From NCBI RefSeq assembly GCF_964355755.1, contig NC_092674.1:9801001-9865000 (forward strand): a DNA stretch of 64,000 bases, in the 5' to 3' direction. Below the pieces are notes generated by a model. The model ran no database searches. It saw only the letters and a program-made list of their open reading frames with translations, and was not told the DNA's origin. Source of the stretch: Antedon mediterranea. Lineage: Eukaryota > Echinodermata > Crinoidea > Comatulida > Antedonidae. This document shows, in pieces, positions 34,998 to 44,710 of the stretch (positions are counted from its first letter, which is position 1; every line of letters begins with the position of its first letter). The position numbers and the translations under genes are program-made.

Positions 34998-36584
34998 AGG
35001 GGGATTCTGGGTTTAAAATTGCTTTTAAATATCGTTTATTTATTAAATAAAAAATATTATAACAATATAGACATGTCAGAATGAAGAAGTAATAACGAGA
35101 AATTAAAAAAATTAAATTTCATATACATTTTAGGGTAAATTCATGGAAAGTCTGTTTTTCAGCAGCTTAGGGAAGCTCATTAATATTCATGAGATATTCA
35201 CAAAATCACGTATTCCAAACTCGCGACGTCATGTACGTTGTGTTTGTCAACTAATTTACATCTCTCTCCCCTGTCAAACGACGACCACCCGATCATTGTG
35301 AAATACATTTTTTTTAGATTTTCTAAGCTAGGCCTAAAGTGTAATAATAACAGTAGTAGCATATATTTATTTGACATTTAATGAAATACAAAATTTAGTA
35401 CAGATTACGGAGTCATAAATTATACTATTTTTATACCTCTATAGTACCATGGAGTAAAACTCCATGATAGTACAGATCGTATTATCGGCTTCACGTACAA
35501 TACTACTCTAGGCCTAGCCTAATGGGCGAGAGCCATTCTGACTAGGGATTCCATGCCACGATGGCTACGTTAAAACAATGGGGCCCATGGGCCTAGAGCT
35601 AGCCTACTACTAGACGTTTGGCCCATAAATAACAAACCCATCCTATCAACCAAACTCCTAAACAATCTAAACCTAAAACGTTCTACAAAATCGGCTGTAA
35701 ATATTGAAGCAAAACAAGGTCCGATCGCCGTCCACACGTATGGTGTCCCGATCGTCTACTAAGTAGGCCTAAAATAAAATAGGCTTAGTTTACTCTCCAA
35801 AAAAGCGGATACTCATGCATCAAGCAAGTAGACCAGGTAGTAGGAAGGAGACCTAGCCGATCCGGCCCAGTTAAAAATTGAGCTAGCTAGTGTAGTAGAC
35901 CCTATGCGAATTGATACTACCAGGCCTTTTACTATAGGCTGCACTACACAAATATTCCAACTCTCTCATTCGAGCTATATTATCTATACCATTCCGGTAG
36001 GTCGAGTCGACCTTCAATCAAATACTGTACATCGTTCATGTTGTGATTATAGACGGGGTATACTCGACCCGACCAGTTTGGTATTGTTGTATCTGCTTAT
36101 CACGTGATGATGCCAGGCATGGGCAGCAGAGAGAGCACGTGTATCGTCGTCTCGCTCGATCCTCAGCAGGAATGTACAGTATACGTTACGCTTCATTGAT
36201 TTTGATTTTTCCCTAAGTCGGTGCGAAAATCGGCAAACGTAAAGTGCAAACATATCTAATTTTTCACTGTTTTGATGAATTTTCATAAAAAATTGACTTT
36301 ATAAATGGGAAGACCGACTAAAATTACATCAGATAAGTATAATTTTACAAAAGTAATTGATATGGTTAATGATAACGAGTCGTCGGAAGATGGACCATTT
36401 CACGAATTTCCTATTTTGTAACCACAGTGTGATTTTGCCGTAGCTGCACTTGTAATCTGGCCTGATTTCACAGCCTTCGTTCTGCTTCACTGGGCGCTTA
36501 TATAAATTGAAACTTTTACCGTTCAAGAGACAAACAAATATATTTTCCATTTTTTACTATTCATTTTAAACCCGGAACCCCCCT
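34998..36584. mobile_element. 1.59-kb TTAA-flanked element (piggyBac- or Kolobok-like, non-autonomous)
   Basis: TTAA lies on both sides (34994-34997 and 36585-36588). The ends are inverted repeats: AGGGGGATTCTGGGTTTAAA at the left and, as complement at the right, AGGGGGGTTCCGGGTTTAAA. TTAA targeting occurs in piggyBac and Kolobok transposons. No frame inside has a recognisable transposase, so the copy is non-autonomous. It splits the NHL region of the TRIM pseudogene, whose frame continues across a single TTAA. Confidence 0.85.
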
Positions 36585-37666
36585 TTAACTTTCACACCTT
36601 CTGGTAGTGTAATCTTGCTTGTACATTCTCCTGATTGGTTGTACTTGTGAATTGCATTTGAGAAAAATGAAACCAGCAAGCAATCATCATCACACTTTGC
36701 TACTCCTGTAGGCCCATCCTCTACTTTGATAGGAAGTGGTTTGAATACAACATTTCCAATGTCATTTTCTTTCAATAAATCGATTGGATGTTTGTTTGTA
36801 ATAAAGTTAATCTGTCTAGTAGTATTGACTTGCTTGATTTCTTCAGATTTATTAATTTCATTCATCATTTTATTTAATACAACCTCACTTGATGTCATAG
36901 CAGTTGCTGTCTCACTCTTTAGTAACTGATTTAGGGAACTCATATTTGTGTTTAATTCAGCGTTGATTTTTGTTAATTTTGTAATTTGTAAGTCATTAAC
37001 TTTCTTTTCCTTTTCATAATTTGCTTCAACTTTTTTCTTCATTTCATCTGCATTTTTCTGGATTATTAAAAACATTTCTTGAACTTGGTTATCAATATTT
37101 GTGAGACTTGCATCTTTACTTTCTTCTAGTTCTTTAGCATTCTTTGTGACTATTTTGAGTACATTTTCTATTTTTTTTATGGATTCATTGGCAGCTTTCT
37201 ATAAGTCTTCTGATGTTTCCTTAAACGTTTTAAATGCTGTTACAATGTTAATTAGTTCATGTTTTCCATCTCCCGCGTCATGTTCCATTGCAGTGCATTC
37301 AATGCGTATTGGTACTTTACATTTTGTACAATACATTTTCAATGGTTGAGCATGAGAGGCGCACAGAGAGGAAGTGCCTTTAACCTTCCTTTTCTGTTCG
37401 TATTGTTTCACAGTTTCCAAGAGGTTGTTAAGAAAGGTATTTGGGGCAAGTTTTTGAAGCCCTCCTACTGGAATGGGATACTCTTTGCGACAAATAGGGC
37501 ATGTTAGCTTGCCATGATTGGTTTGAACCCAATTATCCAAACACTTCAGGCAGAAACTATGAATGCAGCTAAGTGATTTTGGGTCTTCTAGTCTTCCATT
37601 ACAGATAGAACATTCTAGTACTTTATCATCTATATCTCCAAGTAGACTAATGTCGTTACTAGCCAT

Positions 37667-38560
37667 CCTGCAATATTAATTTGTAATCAACATAAATTAT
37701 TCAATCTAACATAGTAATAAGGATAGTAATGGTTTTAGCTATACAAACAACAGGGTCGGACGCAGGGGGGGTTGCCCTAGTTTTCATGCTAAATGGGTTT
37801 GTTTTCTGTCACTAAATAAATTTAGATCCCATTTATCACATATAATAACCATTAACGTTATAGCGTCCAGTTTTGGAAGAGCCTATATGTAAATTGACCG
37901 ACTGGAGCGTAAAATTAACCAGCAATATAATACCGCGCACAATTTACCGCCGACTGTCAGCGTATTTTTGTGTGTGGATATATTTCTGAACATGCTCAAA
38001 ATAAATTGTTTGGATTGCTTGTGTGCGTCATGAGAAGGTATTGAAAGGCCACTACACACTGTGTTCGTGGAAAACCCCGTCATTTGTACATAATTATTGA
38101 ATTTTGCCGGAGATTCCCCATCATATTGTCTAACTTTTTAAAATTATTGATTAATAATAATTAATTTGTATTGATTGATTATAATTGTCAGAATTCATTA
38201 GCTTACCGGAAGTACCTTCGTCGGGGACTTCCTCTGACGTTAAAAATGTCGCGTGTGTTTTACCAGCGGAAAAAATAGGCGGGATACGATGGTATTGCTG
38301 TTTGGTATCCCGTTTGGTATAGGCCGATATTGCTTTTGGTAGGCGAACTATAGGTGCCATTTATCGTGAATTTTACGTGTGGGAGTACCATTTCCGGCCA
38401 TCTAGGGGTGTCATTTATTCAAATTCGCCTCCATGGTGGGCCTGTGGCGCAAAAACTCATTATCTACGGTTTTAGTCTCGTGGGCAACCCACTTAAAATA
38501 GTTCTGCGACCGCCCCTGAACAAACAATATTTGCTATTAATAATAACTACAGTCTATTCT
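37667..38560. other. Region upstream of the TRIM pseudogene; nothing recognised
   Basis: No coding sequence, RNA gene or clear repeat was identified. Any former TRIM promoter would lie at 37670-37900. Confidence 0.3.
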
Positions 38561-38926
38561 TTATTGTTGATATTTATTTATTTGGGTAAAATTTCCAATA
38601 TCAAATTCATCTATATTCTTATAAATTATTTCTTTTAATGGAGTTAGATTGGTTTTGAATCCTTTGAAATAGTCCAACACAAAGTTGCTTAACATATAAA
38701 TTATATTTTGAAACTGCCAAACACCTATATTATTGTGAATAATAAGTATTAAAAAGTCACCTTTTGATAAATGGTTGTACTTAAGCTTCTTATTACGTTC
38801 TGACGTGGTCGTTGAAAAGTAAGAAATATTCCCAATAGGTGCTGACGTGGTTGTTGAAAAGTAAGAAAGATTCCCAAAAGGTGCTGACATGGTCGTTCCA
38901 AATTGACTAGTAAGGGAGTTTTGCAA
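38561..38926 (-). CDS. Hypothetical 121-residue protein with short N-terminal repeats
   Basis: ATG at 38924-38926 begins MQNSLTSQFGTTMSAPFGN; the frame ends at TAA 38561-38563. The N-terminal third carries reiterated TTTSAP(F/I)GN(L/I)SYFS units from a 36-bp DNA repeat. The rest (GDFLILIIHNNIGVWQFQNI, then LDYFKGFKTNLTPLKEIIYK) has regular hydrophobic spacing that looks coding. I do not recognise the family. It could be an exon of a longer gene or a retro-derived fragment. Confidence 0.3.
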   Translation of the reverse strand: MQNSLTSQFGTTMSAPFGNLSYFSTTTSAPIGNISYFSTTTSERNKKLKYNHLSKGDFLILIIHNNIGVWQFQNIIYMLSNFVLDYFKGFKTNLTPLKEIIYKNIDEFDIGNFTQINKYQQ

Positions 38927-39324
38927 TCATGGGACCTGATATTTAGTGCTGTCGGTAAAAGTTAAAATTTAACGATCTCAATTAAGCATTGAAATTGTAT
39001 TTGCTATCAAACAACATAATCACTGATTTATCTATTCAATGTTTACCAATATACAGACCTAGTATAGACTCACCAAAAAAGGGGCAGGGGTTTTCCAACC
39101 ATTCTGATTTTGGTTATTACATAATTATTCCTTATCAAATTGCGTAGATTTACATGAAATTTATTGACACCAAGTTAGGTGAAATTATCCTGTATCATGT
39201 CATCTCTAAATATTTTGACATTTATAGATTAATAATGTTTGTGTATATGTATATCACAATGTACAGCATTTTACGTGAAATGATAACCTTTTAAAATTAA
39301 TATTTACAGTATTTTCACACTTAG
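38927..39324. other. Interval before repeat R3; nothing recognised
   Basis: AT-rich with no gene seen. The end (TTTTCACACTTAG, to 39324) resembles a splice acceptor directly before repeat R3. Confidence 0.3.
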
Positions 39325-39468
39325 CGGATGTGTTTTAACATTCATGACGCACCAGAGCTACCATCAGTAGATGACATGCTTGATGCTGATCGGAGTTGCA
39401 AGAGAAAGGTGCCACTGCGGAGAAGTAACAGGTCCAATGAAAAGCTGCTGTAGTACCATCATGATGCC

Positions 39469-41365
39469 GGGTGTCACGAAACATAAGACCACGAAAGCTA
39501 AGACCCCTTAAGACCTAAGATCACGAAAGCTAAGACCCAAGACCTAAGATTACAAATATTTATCTTTCACACCTGCCTTGTATTTTAACTCCAACATTTA
39601 TTCTGAATACCACACCTTAAAATTAGCACTTTTATGAAAAAGAATCACATAAAAAGTAACAAATACATTTTTAAATTGATGATTTTACAGACGTTTTTCT
39701 CGCACACACACTGTTTGCGAATTTCGCATGTTTTGTTTCTATGGAACGTCAAAAGAGCAAAAATTATTTAGAGGGCTGAAAACTCTGTGGAGTCAATCTA
39801 TTTTAACGCATTTTTTAGTGAAAATCAGTACGAAGGAATAAATACTCGAAAATAAATTTTAATTTAAAAATCATCATCATCATGATAATAAGTTTTTTGT
39901 TTCGTTTTCTTTCTGTTTTTATACGCAATAGGGTTGGTGAAATTCAGTCCAAAATATTTTGGACAATTCGCGTATTTTGGAAAATGAATAGCGCCCTCAA
40001 GTCGACGTATTTTGGAAAGACTCGCGTATTTAGGATTAGTATAGCACCCTCAACTTGACGTATTTTGGAAAAAATTCTGCGTATTTTGGACTGATGTTCA
40101 CCAACCCGACTCTTTATACTTGTACTATTATTGTTGCTCTTTTGGCGCTCCATAGAAACAAAAATATTGAGCATGGGGAGGAGTTACAGTAGGCCTATAC
40201 AAAGAAGCACGTATGTAAAATCATCAATTTAAAGGATTTATTTATTTGTTTTTATGTGTTTCTTCTTTTTAAAGTACTTAATAAGTCCTAATTTAGGATA
40301 TTAGGTATTCAGGATAAAGTTAGTTAACAAATTTGGAGTCAAAATACAAGGCAGGTGCGACAGAAAAACACCCGTCAAGTTTGTTTGTTGTAAAGAAACA
40401 AGGCCATGGCTGCAGTCGCGTGCTCATTAGTGTTTACCGACCGACCGACCAACCTACCAACTGACCAAAATTACTGAACATGTTTAAAAATGTTGAAATG
40501 TTTAGAAACATTTATATTTTTTTAATTTACACGTGCGTAGCCTGTCACTTTTGACGTGTTCGTATAACGTAATTTCGAGTTGAAAAGTAAGTAAAAAAAA
40601 CAGAAATCTGGCAAAAAGAGTGCGCAATAACATTTAACGCGCAGTGCGCGCGCAAAAATCTGCGCACTCATGGCAATTTTGTAAACACTTAAAATTGCCT
40701 GAAACGTACTCTTATTTCATCGAAAATAAATTTTGAAAATTTTAAGCGCGCGTACGCATGCGTTACATGCGCTACGCACGTAATTGTATTGCCATATGAT
40801 GATTTATGCCCTGAAATTTATGAGTACCAAATTTTATTTAATTGTGATTCATGGTTGTGAAGATATGATTACAAACGCGATTTCGTTAAATCGTGCGTAG
40901 ACCGCGTAATTTTTTATTGCGCACCGTGAAAACATAACCACATCGATTCCTGGCCATAAGGAATATTCTGTGAAAAATTGACTTAGCTAGATTAAACTGA
41001 TATCAAGATAAGGTCAGAAAGCGATAAAACGCATAGTGATACCGGACCGACAGACAGATCGACAGACCGACCGACCGCCCGACCGACATAGTGAACTATA
41101 GATTCGCGTCCACGCGACTAAAAATATACATTTACTCAACGGGCGAAAATATTATGAGTTTATCTATGTTTTGCGGTAGTATTTAATTATATTTATGGTA
41201 ATAAATGATACCTACTATGTTTAAAATTATGTATGGATAAACAAGTATTGTTTTTTAAGCTGTAGTTTATCTTAGAATTTGTAATCTTAGGTCTTGGGTC
41301 TTAGCTTTCGTGATCTTAGGTCTTAGGGGGTCTTAGCTTTCGTGATCTTAGGTTTTGTGACACCC
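39469..41365. mobile_element. 1.9-kb long-TIR transposon with 10-bp target duplication (MULE-like)
   Basis: The terminal inverted repeats are about 90 bp (39469-39558 and 41277-41365), starting GGGTGTCAC and containing reiterated ATCACGAAAGCTAAGACC and AAGACCTAAGAT units. TCATGATGCC flanks both sides (39459-39468 and 41366-41375), a 10-bp direct repeat. Long subrepeat-bearing TIRs with a 9-11-bp duplication suggest a Mutator-like (MULE) or foldback element; this is inference. No transposase was seen. The interior has a nested palindrome and two CCGACCGACC-type tracts (about 40440 and 41050). Confidence 0.85.
39568..40357. repeat. Long imperfect palindrome inside the MULE-like element
   Basis: ACCTGCCTTGTATTTTAACT (left) mirrors the complement of AGTCAAAATACAAGGCAGGT (right). 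AAATTGATGATTTTACA mirrors TGTAAAATCATCAATTT, and TTTCTATGGA with AAAAGAGCAA also recur inverted. The stem arms continue toward a centre near 39960. Inside is a tandem GTATTTTGGA repeat at about 39950-40095. It may be a separate nested foldback element. Confidence 0.7.
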
Positions 41366-41508
41366 TCATGATGCCACCACTCATGCATTGCCCTACTATA
41401 TAGCACATAAACGAGTGTGTTTTAACATTCATGACACACCAGAGCTACCGTCAGTTGAAGAAATGCTTGATGCTGATCGGAGTTGCAGAGAAAGGTTCCA
41501 TTGCGTAA

Positions 41509-42365
41509 GTAGGAGGAAAACCTTTAAAACTAAAATTAAAATTATAATACATTTTAATACTAGGCCCCTATTATAAATAAATTGTTTATTATATTATAAT
41601 TAAATGTATATATTTTTATAGCCTGTATCGTAAATAATGCTCAATGTATCTTAATTTTAAATCAATTTTTGCTAGCACGTATATTTGATATGTATTTTAT
41701 TGGAATCTAAGAGGATCTTTGAATATGAACTGGATTTATTTTGCCCAGCTGGAATAAGGGTTGCCCTCTTTAAATACAGTTGAACAGTAAAATAAATAAA
41801 ATAAAGATGGTAAAAATACAGGTCAACTGATAAAGTGTACTTAGAGTAAAAGTTTCACAAATATTTTTAACTGCAAATAATAACTTGGAAAGAGACAGAC
41901 AGTGTCTACCAATATTAACTAGTGACGCGTTTTGTCTATTAAATTATATAATTATTGTATATTACTTTATAATAGAATAAAATCTAAAATAGAACAACAT
42001 TTATAAGAATAGTTATACATTTTAAGAAAACAAAATCTCATTTCCATATGTTTATAAAAGAAATGTTCTCAAGATTAGTTGAATAGAAAAAAGTTTAAAT
42101 TGATAATTGATCTTTCTTTTTCTTATGATTTTATTTATGTTTTTTTTTAGGGATCGTACGAGACAAGTATTTTTACTTTTAATTTGATTCATTTTGATGA
42201 TAAACAAATTAGTCTGTATAATTTACGTTTAAATCGTTTAAATGTACGAATTTACCTTTTTTTTGTTATTCTATTGCTATTTTTAATAAACGTTGTATGA
42301 AATGAAATATATTGCCATTAAATAAATTTTACTAAATGTAGGCCTAATAATAAAACTAATACCGT
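41509..42365. other. AT-rich interval after repeat R4
   Basis: Nothing recognisable; no ORF or repeat that I could match elsewhere in the window. Confidence 0.3.
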
Positions 42366-42560
42366 ATGTGTGACACGGCGAGACCAAAACAAACCAAAGG
42401 ATATTCACCCCTTATTCTCCCTACTGATGGACAGTTAAAATCTGTACCACATTCCCGGTTAATTTTCGAAGAAGTCAACCAGGATATGGTACGGCCGTAT
42501 ACCATTAATTCGTCGTACTTCCTGTCAACTTATGTTGGTCATCGACATGGCATTACATAG
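42366..42560 (+). CDS. Hypothetical 64-codon open frame, possible terminal exon
   Basis: ATG at 42366 to TAG at 42558-42560, encoding MCDTARPKQTKGYSPLILPT and later PHSRLIFEEVNQDMV and YFLSTYVGHRHGIT. The residue mix looks coding, but no family was recognised. It lies on the same strand as, and between, repeat R4 and duplicated segment D. An upstream in-frame stop (42357-42359) and no strong acceptor leave it uncertain. Confidence 0.22.
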   Translation: MCDTARPKQTKGYSPLILPTDGQLKSVPHSRLIFEEVNQDMVRPYTINSSYFLSTYVGHRHGIT

Positions 42561-42668
42561 GCCTAAATTCAAAAATTATTGTCAAATTGGTATCACGCTA
42601 ATTAATAATACAAATAGGCCTAATAATTGTTTTACTTTTTATATTAAAAAATATTTTAATATAACCAT

Positions 42669-42833
42669 TAACAGTTCTTTCCAAATTATTATTTTACTAA
42701 GTTGGCCAATTTGGACAGAAAACAAAATTTCCAGTCTGAAGTCGGAGATGCTACCTCATCGTGGTAGACTGGTGTCAACATCATTGGTATTAAATTAATA
42801 ATGGTACCAAGGATGGCTAACAGCATCACGCTT
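42669..42833 (+). repeat. Duplicated segment D, copy 2
   Basis: Matches 24179-24343 almost base for base in its core, with conservation extending past the stop codon to CTAACAGCATCACGCTT. Homology stops abruptly on both sides. Confidence 0.85.
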
Positions 42834-43317
42834 AACACTGTATGTGTCGAAAAGTCTACATAACAATTAACATACGTTTTACTTGTTTACTTTAAATTGT
42901 TATCGACATACATAGTAGTTGCTCATAATGTTCCATTTAATGTTTGCGATGGGGTTAAACGACGTATATAAGTTCACATTTTTACCCAGTAACATCCCTA
43001 TTTTTTTTTAAACGGTGTCAACAATTGTCCACCAAATACCACTAACATATTGGAATTTTTTTTCATTTTCACCAGATACGGTGACACCTATTTGAACTAC
43101 CTGACTAATAAAAAAAATCTGGTGTTTTTAGTAAAATGTTGCCAAATTCTGTATTTAAAGAGAAACATATTTTTTACGTTGTGATTGATTTTTTTAATTA
43201 ATTTATTGCAATTTATAGGCCCATTTACACTTGGACGATAACGATTGACGATAAATAGATATACATACATTTTTCTTACATAAAACAAAATAAATTGGAA
43301 ACGTTTTCGTTTTAGAA
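42834..43317. other. Intergenic; nothing recognised
   Basis: AT-rich with short homopolymers only. Confidence 0.3.
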
Positions 43318-43860
43318 CTACCGTAACCCACACTCTAATAGTAACCCACTTTTTATAAGTCAATCTATAATAATAACCCACTACTCTAATAATAACCCAT
43401 GGGGGTTACTATATTAGAGTCACAAAAACTATTGACAAAATGACACTAAAATCAACATTGTTTTTGCTTTTAACACGATTTATTTCTTAAAATAGGCATT
43501 TTTCACAATGTCAATGATCCTTATTTGTATGAACTCCAGCTTAGTATGCCTCGATTATTGTTCCAGGTTTAGTTCAAAATAACGATATTTTAATACAACC
43601 CTTGACAGTTCATCAAGGATTGAGTGTTTTTGAGTTTATAAAATAAAGTTAGAGTTCAACCAAATGTGTTTATTCGTGGGCCTACTATTTTATTATTTTG
43701 CTATGAGTTGCTGACCGGAAAAGTTGGGGTGTGTTACTATTTTCAGGTGCATAATTTAAGATTACACTACTCTAATAGTAAACCCACTTCTAAAAGTAAC
43801 CCACCCTAAAAAACAATCAAAGAATAATAACCCAGGGTTATAATTAGATTTACGGTATAG
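43318..43860. mobile_element. Possible MITE with reiterated CTCTAATARTAACCCAC motif
   Basis: The left edge reads CTACCGTAACCCACACTCTA and the right edge, as complement, TACCGTAAATCTAATTATAA. ACTCTAATA(G/A)TAACCCA recurs at about 43330, 43383 and 43770, and inverted near 43403-43420 (GGGTTACTATATTAGAGT). Imperfect ends make this a tentative call. Confidence 0.4.
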
Positions 43861-44710
43861 GCCTAGGATAATCTTATGCTGTCATTGAATAAAAACAATA
43901 ACATCGTTGTATTATGTCACGAAATCATTGCTCTTACTGATCATGACGTCATTTGATTGGAAGTGCGAAAATGTAATTTTCATCAAAGGCAGATGGTTAT
44001 CATATAGTTCTAGGATGAAACCTTTTTAGATTTCATTTGTTTTATATACGGAAAATGCATATTTATCTATATCGTTGATCGTTATGCCTGTGCAATAGCT
44101 GAACTTTCCTGTTTTGGTCATTACGTAGAAAAGTGGATATTAAAATAATTTATTATTCCCAAGCGGTAGGCCTCTTACCTTTCATGAACACGTGTGTAAG
44201 GGATTGTGACGTCGTTGTGATGTCATCAACAACTTCTTCTTAAAGACGATTTTGATTGTGCCATTTAAGTTTTGTTATGAGGTCACAATTGGCACCCACC
44301 CCCCATATCCTGTACGATAATATAAAAAGGGTGCAGTTTCCTCATTTTAAACAGTGATCAGTTTTTAATTCATAAACAACTACACACTGTGTTGGTTCCA
44401 GTACTTTATAATGTATCCTGTGTATTTTTTTATTTAAATTTGTTTACATGCGACCCTATACCGGTACCGGTACTGTATCAATTACTTAAATTGTACAGTT
44501 TAATTTTCATTCTTAGTCTGTTTTGGACAACAACTAAACGTTAAAAGTTATTCATGCGTGACATATTTGCATAATAATCCCCGCCCTCGCTTGAACGGTT
44601 ACGTGAAATACTGTTGCTGTAAAGTTTTCCATTAAGACTTAGTACATCTGCTGTAAGGCTATACAGTAGTTGTTTACAAGTTATACGTGGATCTCTGCAA
44701 AAGGTACAAA
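43861..44710 (+). promoter_or_regulatory. Putative promoter region of the choline transporter gene
   Basis: A TATA-box-like TATAAAAAGG lies at 44321-44330, about 380 bp before the ATG. A palindromic CRE-type TGACGTCA lies at 43944-43951, with a partial pair GTGACGTC and TGATGTCATC near 44206-44225. The positions are directly visible; promoter function is inferred. An upstream non-coding exon is possible. Confidence 0.35.

Larger units (their letters stand above)
28367..37666 (-). pseudogene. TRIM-NHL (RING, B-box, coiled coil, NHL) gene broken by two transposons, a stop and a frameshift
   Basis: Gene order runs from 37666 down to a TAA at 28367-28369. The start MASNDISLLG leads into a C3HC4 RING (Cys19, 22, 34, His36, Cys39, 42, 56, 59) and a B-box (Cys102 to about His136). 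A TAG at 37199-37201 follows, then a lysine-rich coiled coil and a C-terminal NHL-type beta-propeller (PYGIHIDEVTNVIYVSDLHI; PRGVVVDEDDNIIIGSGNK; MVAVANYGDKTIKMF). RING TRIMs are normally E3 ubiquitin ligases. Four lesions: the TAG, a one-base frameshift in the CCC run near 28580, a 1.59-kb TTAA element (34998-36584) and a 6.05-kb GMR1-like retroelement (28842-34888). Across both insertions the TRIM frame continues when the element and one target copy are ignored. The intact ancestor would be about 560 aa in one exon. Close TRIM paralogues probably exist elsewhere. Confidence 0.88.
39325..41508 (+). pseudogene. Duplicated gene tail: repeats R3 and R4, split by a transposon
   Basis: R3 (39325-39420) encodes CFNIHDAPELPSVDDMLDAD and continues to a stop about 16 codons later. 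R4 (41409-41508) encodes CFNIHDTPELPSVEEMLDAD, then shifts frame because one A present in R2 (GCAAGAGAAAGG) is missing (GCAGAGAAAGG). R3 pairs with R1 (DD type) and R4 with R2 (E type), and the DNA between R3 and R4 aligns with the R1-R2 spacer once the 39469-41365 element is removed. This is a diverged copy of the 23.5-23.75 kb gene tail, probably non-functional. Confidence 0.75.

Noticed and set aside
37199-37666. A free-standing 155-residue RING/B-box protein
   Set aside because: The coiled coil and NHL continue in the same frame past the TAG, so this is the front of a broken TRIM gene, not a short gene.
39950-40095. CRISPR-like or satellite array of GTATTTTGGA units
   Set aside because: Few irregular units inside a palindromic transposon; no regular spacers and a eukaryotic context.
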